This document shows, one piece after another, positions 58,135 through 64,000 of a DNA stretch of 64,000 nucleotides; within the stretch, counting starts at the first letter, position 1, and each line of letters opens with the position of its first letter. The stretch comes from Hydrogenophaga sp. GTDB lineage: Bacteria; Pseudomonadota; Gammaproteobacteria; Burkholderiales; Burkholderiaceae_C. The position numbers and the translations under genes were made by a program. The notes beneath the pieces were generated by a model. The model was not told the DNA's origin, did no database searches, and was given only the letters and a program-made list of their open reading frames with translations. Location of the stretch: positions 1-64,000 of the forward strand of contig NZ_JADMJO010000004.1 of the NCBI RefSeq assembly GCF_018780385.1, in the 5' to 3' direction.

Positions 58135-58170
58135 GCCGGCCCCGTCCCACTGTGTGGACGGTGGCCGGGC
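58135..58170 (+). promoter_or_regulatory. Strong intergenic hairpin without T-tract between dctP and dctQ
   Basis: CCGGCC (58136-58141) pairs with GGCCGG (58163-58168), continuing inward as CCGTCC/GGACGG and CAC/GTG around a TGT loop, with single bulges. There is no U-run. Such hairpins after binding-protein genes often protect the upstream mRNA or partly stop transcription, giving more receptor than permease. Confidence 0.6.
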
Positions 58171-58187
58171 ACTGCCCAGGAGATTTC

Positions 58188-58676
58188 ATGTACACCAAGC
58201 TCTGTGCCGGCCTCTCCCGGCTCAGCCTGATGCTCGCGGTGGTCGGACTGATCGCACTCGTGTTGTGCGTCCAGTACCAGGTCATCGGGCGCTACGTCTT
58301 CAACGACACCCCCACCTGGGCAGAGGCGCTCGCGCTGTTGCTGGTGTTGTACGTGACCGCGCTCGGCGTGGCCGTGGGCGTGCGCGACGCGGGGCACATC
58401 GGCCTGGAGTCCATGGTGGTGCTGCTGCCCGACCGTTGGCGCCTGCGGGTGGAACTGCTCATCCATGTGCTGGTCGGCGTGTTCGGCGCACTCATGGTCT
58501 ACGGTGGCTGGATCTGGGCGAGCGCCAAGTGGGCCGAGACCAAGCCACTGCTGGGCGTGAGTGAAGCCATGGACTACATCCCGCTGATGGTCGCCGGCGT
58601 GCTGATCGTCATGTTCTCGATCGAACATTTCCTGGCCATGCTGCGCAGCGAGATCGTGGAGCCGTCATGGAACTGA
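58188..58676 (+). CDS. TRAP transporter small permease (DctQ family)
   Basis: 162 aa from ATG 58188 with AGGAGA ahead. Four hydrophobic segments and the DctQ patterns QVIGRYVFNDTPTWAEALALLL and RDAGHIGLESMVVLLP. It overlaps dctM by 10 bp. Forms the membrane complex with the large subunit. Confidence 0.92.
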   Translation: MYTKLCAGLSRLSLMLAVVGLIALVLCVQYQVIGRYVFNDTPTWAEALALLLVLYVTALGVAVGVRDAGHIGLESMVVLLPDRWRLRVELLIHVLVGVFGALMVYGGWIWASAKWAETKPLLGVSEAMDYIPLMVAGVLIVMFSIEHFLAMLRSEIVEPSWN

Positions 58677-59959
58677 CCATCCTCGCCGTCAGCTTCACGC
58701 TGTTCCTGCTCATCGGCGTGCCGGTGGCCTTCGCCATCGGTCTGTCTTCGGTCGTCACCATCATCGCCGCCGGTCTGCCCGTGGCCCTGGTGTTCCAGAA
58801 GATGGTGGGAGGCATGCAGGTGTTCAGCTTCCTGGCCATCCCGTTCTTTGTGTTCGCCGGCGAGCTCATGCTGTACGGCGGCATCGCCGACCGCATCGTG
58901 CGCTTTGCCAACAGCCTGGTGGGCCACGTGCGCGGCGGCCTGGGCATGAGCAACGTGCTGGGTTGCACCATCTTCGGCGGTGTCGCCGGCTCGCCGCTGG
59001 CCGACGTATCCGCGATCGGCTCGGTGATGATTCCGCTGATGAAAAAAGAGGGTTACGACGCCGACTACGCGGTCAACGTCACCACCCACGCTTCGCTGGT
59101 CGGCGCCATCATGCCGACCTCACACAACCTGATCATCTTCACACTCGCCACCTCGGGCATCGCCTCGGTCAGCGTGCTCAGCCTGATGCTCGCCGGCCTG
59201 ATGCCCGCCATCCTGTTGACGGTGTGCAACCTGGCCGCGGCCTACTGGGTGGCCGTCCGTCGGGGCTACCCGGTGCGCGCAGGTGGCTTCGTGGGCTGGA
59301 CCGTGGTGCTCGCCGCCTTCCTGGCATCGCTGCCCGGCCTGATGGTGGTGGTGATCATCCTGGTGGGCATCCTCTCGGGCGCCTTCACCGCCACCGAGTC
59401 GGCTTCGATCGCCGTGGCCTGGGCGCTGCTCATCACCACCCTGGTGTACCGCTCGCTGTCATGGACCAACTTCATCAAGGCCTGCGCCAAAGCCTGCAAG
59501 ACGACCGGCGTGGTGCTGCTGCTGATCGGCATCTCGGCCGCCTTCGGCTACTTCATGGCGCTGTACGAAGTCCCGCAGATCACGGGCGAGCTCATGAAGG
59601 CGGTGTCGGACAAGCCGTGGGTGATCTTCCTCATGATCAACCTGCTGCTGTTCGTGCTCGGCACCTTCCTCGACATGGCGGCCACCATCCTGATCTGCAC
59701 GCCGATCTTCCTGCCGATCGCCATGCAATTCGGCATGGACCCGATCCAGTTCGGCATCGTGATCCTGATCAATTGCGCGCTCGGTCTCAACACCCCACCC
59801 GTGGGTTCGGTGCAGTTCGTGGGCTGCGCCATCGGTGGCATTTCGGTCGGCCAGGTGATGCGCACCATCGCACCGTTCTACGGCGCGTTGGGCGTGTGCC
59901 TGCTGCTGGTCACCTACATCCCCGCGTTCTCGCTCTGGCTGCCCAGCCTCGTCAAATAA
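58667..59959 (+). CDS. TRAP transporter large permease (DctM family)
   Basis: 430 aa, about twelve hydrophobic segments. LLIGVPVAFAIGLSS, IPFFVFAGELMLYGGIADRIVRFANSLVGHVRGGLGMSNVLGC and GVAGSPLADVSAIGSVMIP are standard DctM motifs; PLGLNTPPVG-like GLNTPPVGSVQFVG near the end. Overlaps dctQ and is followed by the TctC-type receptor after 18 bp. Confidence 0.95.
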   Translation: MELTILAVSFTLFLLIGVPVAFAIGLSSVVTIIAAGLPVALVFQKMVGGMQVFSFLAIPFFVFAGELMLYGGIADRIVRFANSLVGHVRGGLGMSNVLGCTIFGGVAGSPLADVSAIGSVMIPLMKKEGYDADYAVNVTTHASLVGAIMPTSHNLIIFTLATSGIASVSVLSLMLAGLMPAILLTVCNLAAAYWVAVRRGYPVRAGGFVGWTVVLAAFLASLPGLMVVVIILVGILSGAFTATESASIAVAWALLITTLVYRSLSWTNFIKACAKACKTTGVVLLLIGISAAFGYFMALYEVPQITGELMKAVSDKPWVIFLMINLLLFVLGTFLDMAATILICTPIFLPIAMQFGMDPIQFGIVILINCALGLNTPPVGSVQFVGCAIGGISVGQVMRTIAPFYGALGVCLLLVTYIPAFSLWLPSLVK

Positions 59960-59977
59960 CCCCTCAAGGAGATCTCC

Positions 59978-60955
59978 ATGTCATTGAACCGCAGGCAACT
60001 CATTGCCACGTCCGCTGCTTCTGCCGCCCTGGCCACCGTGGGCCTGCCAGCGTACGCGCAGAGCTTTCCCAACAAGCCGGTGCGCCTCATCGTGCCCTAC
60101 CCACCCGGCGGCTCGTCCGACATCATCGCGCGCGCCATCAGCCAGCTGCTCTCGGAGAGTCTGGGTCAACCGGTGGTGGTGGAGAACCGCGCCGGTGCCA
60201 ACGGCAACATCGGCGCCGACCTGGTGGCCAAGTCCGCACCCGACGGCCACACCATGCTGCTGTGCGACGTGGGCGCGCTGGCCATCAGCCCCTCGGTCTA
60301 CACCAAGCTGGCGTTCAACCCCAGCAAAGACCTGCGCGGCGTGACCATGCTGGCCTACTCGCCGCACATGCTGGCCGTGCACCCCTCGGTCAAGGCGAAC
60401 AACCTCAAAGAACTGGTCGAGCTGTCCAAGACCTCGGACCTGAACTTCGCCGTGACGGCCGTGGGCAGCGCTCCGCACGTGGCCGGTGTGGCCGTGCAGC
60501 GCGCCACCGGCGCGAAATGGATCTACGTGCCGTACAAGGGCGGCTCGCAGGCCGTGACCGACACCGTGGCGGGTCAGACCCAGGTCATCATGAACGGCAT
60601 GCTGGCCACGCTGCCGCACGTGCAGAGCGGGCGCCTCAAGGTGCTGGGCATTTCCAAGAAAACACGCATGCCGCTGGTGGGCAACGTGCCCACGCTGGCC
60701 GAACAAGGCGTCACCGGTTTTGAGTCCGGCACCTGGCAAGGCGTGCTGGTGGCCAACGGCACACCGCCGGCCATCATCGCGCGCCTGAACAGCGAGCTGA
60801 TCAAGATCATCCGCAGCCCCGATGTGCGCGCGCGCCTGACCGGTCAGGGTGCCGAGGTGGTGACCATGCAGCCCGCCGAGCAGGACGCCCTCTTCGAGCG
60901 TGAGCGCAAGCGCTGGGGTGAGGTGGTGGCCGAGGCCAACATCAAGCTTGACTGA
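59978..60955 (+). CDS. Tripartite tricarboxylate transporter receptor-like protein (Bug/TctC family)
   Basis: 325 aa. Export signal with NRRQLIATSAASAALATVGLPAYAQ (twin-Arg-like). Bug signature FPNKPVRLIVPYPPGGSSDIIAR, VENRAGANGNIGADLVAKSAPDGHTML, YVPYKGGSQAVTDTVAGQ, TLAEQGVTGFE. No TctA/TctB membrane genes accompany it, as for the many orphan Bug receptors of Burkholderiales. The ATG is directly preceded by the palindromic Shine-Dalgarno GGAGATCTCC. It may sense or deliver a uronate-derived acid. Confidence 0.92.
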   Translation: MSLNRRQLIATSAASAALATVGLPAYAQSFPNKPVRLIVPYPPGGSSDIIARAISQLLSESLGQPVVVENRAGANGNIGADLVAKSAPDGHTMLLCDVGALAISPSVYTKLAFNPSKDLRGVTMLAYSPHMLAVHPSVKANNLKELVELSKTSDLNFAVTAVGSAPHVAGVAVQRATGAKWIYVPYKGGSQAVTDTVAGQTQVIMNGMLATLPHVQSGRLKVLGISKKTRMPLVGNVPTLAEQGVTGFESGTWQGVLVANGTPPAIIARLNSELIKIIRSPDVRARLTGQGAEVVTMQPAEQDALFERERKRWGEVVAEANIKLD

Positions 60956-60991
60956 TTTTTTCAACACTATTTTCAAGAAGAGGACGCTTAC

Positions 60992-61903
60992 GTGAATCCC
61001 CAGGATCTCAAATCCATCGTCAGCAGCGGACTGCTGTCGTTCCCCGTCACCGACTTCGACGCACAAGGTGAGTTCAACGCCAAGGGCTACGCCGCCCGGC
61101 TGGAATGGCTGGCGCCCTACGGGGCCAGCGCCCTGTTCGCGGCGGGTGGCACGGGCGAGTACTTCTCGCTCAGTGGCCCGGAATACGGCGCCGTGGTGAA
61201 GACCGCGGTGGACACCTGCCGCGGCAAGGTGCCCATCATTGCCGGAGCGGGTGGCCCCACCCGCACCGCCATTGCGCATGCACAGGAGGCCGAGCGCCTG
61301 GGCGCGCACGGCGTGCTGCTGCTGCCGCACTACCTCACCGAGGCTGGCCAGGAAGGCCTGATCGCCCACGTGGAGCAGGTCTGCAAGAGCGTGAAGTTCG
61401 GCGTGATCGTCTACAACCGCAACGTCTGCAAGCTCACACCGGAGTCGCTCGCGATCCTGGCCGACCGTTGCCCCAACCTCATCGGCTTCAAGGACGGCGT
61501 GGGCGACATCGAAATGATGATGTCGATCTACCTGAAGATGGGCGAGCGCTTCTCCTACCTGGGCGGTCTGCCCACGGCCGAGGTGTATGCCGCGGCCTAC
61601 AAGGCACTGGGCACACCGGTGTATTCGTCGGCGGTGTTCAACTTCATTCCGAAGACCGCGATGGACTTTTATGAGGCCGTGCGCACCGACGACCACGCCA
61701 CGCAGCACCGCTTGCTCAAGTCCTTCTTCATGCCCTACCTGGACATCCGCAACAGATGCCAGGGCTACGCGGTGAGCATCGTCAAGGCGGGTGCCCAATT
61801 GGTGGGCCACGGTGCCGGCCCGGTGCGCGCACCGTTGACCGACCTGAAGCCGGCCGAGATGGAACAGCTCGACCAGCTCATCCGCTCGCTCGGCCCACAA
61901 TAA
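60992..61903 (+). CDS. kdgD: 5-dehydro-4-deoxyglucarate dehydratase
   Basis: 303 aa from GTG 60992 (AAGAAGAGGA ahead). DHDPS/NAL superfamily: GGTGEYFSL (52-60), Tyr141 in VIVYNRN, Schiff-base Lys167 in [10 protein letters not shown]. The N-terminal [16 protein letters not shown] is characteristic of KdgD, which dehydrates and decarboxylates 5-keto-4-deoxyglucarate to 2,5-dioxovalerate, the substrate of the dehydrogenase at 52962. Confidence 0.93.
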   Translation: MNPQDLKSIVSSGLLSFPVTDFDAQGEFNAKGYAARLEWLAPYGASALFAAGGTGEYFSLSGPEYGAVVKTAVDTCRGKVPIIAGAGGPTRTAIAHAQEAERLGAHGVLLLPHYLTEAGQEGLIAHVEQVCKSVKFGVIVYNRNVCKLTPESLAILADRCPNLIGFKDGVGDIEMMMSIYLKMGERFSYLGGLPTAEVYAAAYKALGTPVYSSAVFNFIPKTAMDFYEAVRTDDHATQHRLLKSFFMPYLDIRNRCQGYAVSIVKAGAQLVGHGAGPVRAPLTDLKPAEMEQLDQLIRSLGPQ

Positions 61904-61908
61904 GGGCG

Positions 61909-62985
61909 ATGAGCCAAGCACCCCAACCGTTCCCGCACCTGCTCGATCCGGCCCGTTTCACGGGCACCGTGGACGGCCGGCCCACCGCCCTCTTCCTGCT
62001 ACGCAACGCGCGCGGCATGGTGGTAGCGATCACGAACCTCGGCGCCAAGGTGCTGCAGATCGTGGTGCCGGATCGGCAGGGGGTGCTGGACGATGTGGCG
62101 CTGGGCTACGACAGCCTGGATGCCGTGCTCACCGGCTCACCCTCCATGGGTGCGTTCGTGGGGCGCTACGCCGGACGCATCGGTGGCGCGCGTTTCACGC
62201 TCGCTGGCCAGGAACACCGCCTCGCGCCCAATGCCGGGGCCCACTGCATTCACGGCGGGCCGCGTGGCGCGCGGCACCGCGCCTTTGACGCCACGCAAAC
62301 AGACGCGCAGACGCTGGAACTGCGCCACCGTTTTCTGACCGCGGAAGACGACTTCCCCGGCACGCTCGACCTGCAGCTCACCTACCGGCTGACCGACGAC
62401 AACGCGCTGGTGATCGAGCACCTGGCCACCGCGCTGGACGATGCCGGCCCAGCCAGCTTCACCAGCCACATCTATTTCAACCTCGACGGGGTGACCGAAG
62501 GCCAGACCATCGACGGCCATGTGTTGCACGTGCCACATGCCAACGAGGTGCTGGCCACCGGGCTTGACGGCATTGCCACCGGCGAACGCGTGTCGTTGAA
62601 CGGCCATGTGCACGACCTGCGCAGCGCAAAAATGCTGGGCGCGCTGCCCGACATCGACCTGAGCTATCCACTGGAGGCCCACCTGGGCAACGAAGCACGC
62701 CTGTGTGCGCAACTGCGCAGCGAAGCCAGCGGCCGCTCGCTCGATGTGTGGACCACGGAGCCCTTGCTGCAGGTGTACACCGCGGGCCAGCTGGGCGTGG
62801 CCGAGAAGCCCGATGTGGGCAAACGGGGCGTGCGGCACCGTCCGCGCTCGGCCGTGTGCCTGGAGCCGCAGTGGTTTCCCAATGCGCCCAACTGCCCGAC
62901 GCTGCCGCAAAACGTGGTGGCACCGGGACGGCCTTACCGGGGCACCACGGTCTATCGCTTCGGCGTGACCTCAGCGTTGGCCTGA
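61909..62985 (+). CDS. Aldose 1-epimerase (GalM family)
   Basis: 358 aa from ATG 61909, 5 bp after the kdgD stop. GAKVLQIVVPDRQG, GRYAGRIGGARFTL, HCIHGGPRGARHRAF, SHIYFNLDG (catalytic His region), and CLEPQWFPNAPN with the catalytic Glu. It interconverts alpha and beta sugar anomers; in this operon it likely supplies the uronate anomer used by Udh. Last gene of the + operon. Confidence 0.93.
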   Translation: MSQAPQPFPHLLDPARFTGTVDGRPTALFLLRNARGMVVAITNLGAKVLQIVVPDRQGVLDDVALGYDSLDAVLTGSPSMGAFVGRYAGRIGGARFTLAGQEHRLAPNAGAHCIHGGPRGARHRAFDATQTDAQTLELRHRFLTAEDDFPGTLDLQLTYRLTDDNALVIEHLATALDDAGPASFTSHIYFNLDGVTEGQTIDGHVLHVPHANEVLATGLDGIATGERVSLNGHVHDLRSAKMLGALPDIDLSYPLEAHLGNEARLCAQLRSEASGRSLDVWTTEPLLQVYTAGQLGVAEKPDVGKRGVRHRPRSAVCLEPQWFPNAPNCPTLPQNVVAPGRPYRGTTVYRFGVTSALA

Positions 62986-63004
62986 CCGGGCCATGGCCGC
63001 TTGC

Positions 63005-63493
63005 TCAGGGGATGAAGACCCTGTTCCGTCGGTTGCATTCCGGTGGCTCCCCATGCCCGGCCGAACGCACCTTCCGCTCTTCGGAAATCTCGACCTGAAA
63101 CCACAGGCAAAACGGATTCTCGTAGCGGTAGCTCCAGACCACGCCACGGGAACGCGCCAGCCCATGCACCTCACCCGGACGACCCAGCCTTTGGCGAACC
63201 TCGTCCTGATCCATGCCGGGGTTGATGTGCAGGAAGTTCTTTTCGGTCAGCACCTGCTCTGCGCGAATGGCACGCCCGGAGGCATCCAGGTCAACGAACC
63301 AGGTGTGGCGGCCATAGGGACCACGTGGAAACTCCAGCCGGGTGCCGCCGTCCACCTGCCGCCTCGTTTCCGGCGGCCCCATGACGGTCACGATTTGCTC
63401 GGCTGTGGCCCCGATCACGTCCTTGGGCGGCGCGTAGCCGCTGCAGGCTGACAAGAAGACGACACCGATCAGACTCCACGAGGACATGCGCAT
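63005..63493 (-). CDS. Lipoprotein with BamE/OmlA-like repeats
   Basis: 162 aa from ATG 63493 (GGGAG seven bases ahead; GTG 63496 is an alternative). The signal peptide ends in lipobox FLSAC. Two small BamE-like units follow: GATAEQIVTVMGPPETRRQ with GTRLEFPRGPYGRHTWFVDLD, then INPGMDQDEVRQRLGRPGEVHG with VVWSYRYENPF. Probably an outer-membrane lipoprotein; function unknown. Convergent with the epimerase gene, 19 bp apart. Confidence 0.8.
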   Translation of the reverse strand: MRMSSWSLIGVVFLSACSGYAPPKDVIGATAEQIVTVMGPPETRRQVDGGTRLEFPRGPYGRHTWFVDLDASGRAIRAEQVLTEKNFLHINPGMDQDEVRQRLGRPGEVHGLARSRGVVWSYRYENPFCLWFQVEISEERKVRSAGHGEPPECNRRNRVFIP

Positions 63494-63550
63494 CACTCGA
63501 CTCCCGCGTTCACGACGAAGCCAGGTTTGAGCGTGTTCCCGGGCGCAAGT

Positions 63551-64000
63551 TCACGAGCGGCTGTAGGCCAGGCCCGAGGCCACGCCCCCGAACAGATCAC
63601 CCTCGACCATGGCCACGCCGGGGAACTCGGCCTGCAGCGCGCGCTGGAATGGCCGCAAGGCCGAGGAACCACCGGTGAGGTAGATCGCGTCCAGCGTGCT
63701 GTCGGTGAGGCCGGCACGTTGCACGCATTCGCGCGCGCAGGCCACGGTGCGCGCGAGCAGGTGCCCCAAGTGGTCGCGCATCGCGTCCGCGTCCATGGCC
63801 GCGCCGAGCCCGCGCTCCACTTCGGACAAATCCACCCGCGTGGCGCCGTCCTGCTCCGAGCAGCGGATCTTGGCCTGCTCCACCTCGTGCGCGATGCGGT
63901 GGCCGTCGCGGTGTTTGAGCACCTTCATCAGGCGCTCGTGCAGCGCCACGTTGGTGTAATTCACGCGCAATTGCTGCGCCTGACTCAAGGCGCGCGGCTG
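63551..64000 (-). CDS. Hsp70 family protein (YegD-like), C-terminal end only
   Basis: The frame is open to the window edge, so the N-terminal ATPase half lies outside. The visible ~149 residues have the end of an actin-like ATPase domain: VEQAKIRCSE, DAIYLTGGSSALRPFQRALQAEFPGVAMVEGDLFGGVASGLAY, with no peptide-binding beta domain after it. That ending matches YegD/Hsp110-short relatives rather than DnaK. Its stop is 57 bp before the lipoprotein gene on the same strand. Confidence 0.85.
   Translation of the reverse strand, partial: QPRALSQAQQLRVNYTNVALHERLMKVLKHRDGHRIAHEVEQAKIRCSEQDGATRVDLSEVERGLGAAMDADAMRDHLGHLLARTVACARECVQRAGLTDSTLDAIYLTGGSSALRPFQRALQAEFPGVAMVEGDLFGGVASGLAYSRS

Noticed and set aside
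59968-59977. GGAGATCTCC as an operator
   Set aside because: It directly precedes the ATG and contains the ribosome binding site, so a chance palindrome is the simpler reading.

Overview
The window is high-G+C DNA with compact, mostly overlapping operons and no mobile elements. Gene content (lolB-ispE-tRNA-Gln-prs-rplY-pth, recN-rapZ, paired M16 peptidases, orphan Bug/TctC receptor, TRAP uronate transport) points to a betaproteobacterium of the Burkholderiales, most likely Comamonadaceae (Hydrogenophaga/Variovorax-like). The genus is an inference; no rRNA or marker alignment was possible.

Left part (1-20.4 kb) is housekeeping: a partial CAT-anticodon tRNA, hrcA, nadK, recN, rapZ, a dynamin-like GTPase coupled to mutY, mutM, a periplasmic TPR protein with lolB and ispE, tRNA-Gln, prs, rplY, pth, a ferredoxin, coaD, rsmD, two M16 peptidases (one active, one without the zinc motif) and ftsY. 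A small ECF sigma/anti-sigma pair follows.

21-33.5 kb is accessory: a ynjB-C-D-F type ABC transporter joined to a CDP-alcohol phosphatidyltransferase, a DUF4143-type ATPase behind tandem operator-like repeats, a P2-type cation ATPase, a membrane-fused FAD reductase, a DUF2231 protein, and an oxidoreductase of the family often fused to SelD.

34-52 kb is the most interesting part: a selenium/thiohistidine locus. selD/senC, senB and senA (selenoneine route) lie 5 kb from egtD (hercynine synthesis). egtB (ergothioneine sulfoxide synthase) lies 3.6 kb further on. Between egtD and egtB sits a four-gene PhnCDE-type ABC transporter whose binding protein resembles the family labelled putative selenate transporter. 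Together these could import a selenium oxyanion, make selenophosphate (SenC/SelD), transfer Se to a sugar (SenB), and join it to hercynine (EgtD) with SenA, while EgtB makes the sulfur analogue. RidA and HAD genes are tightly coupled to senB-senC; a DMT exporter, an AraC regulator and a large PAS hybrid kinase sit between senA and egtD.

53-63 kb is an oxidative hexuronate catabolic island: a FadR-type regulator with a clear operator, uronate dehydrogenase, lactonase, TRAP transporter, orphan TctC receptor, 5-keto-4-deoxyglucarate dehydratase, ketoglutarate-semialdehyde dehydrogenase and an aldose epimerase. The aldarate dehydratase is missing from the window. The window ends in a lipoprotein and a truncated Hsp70-family gene.
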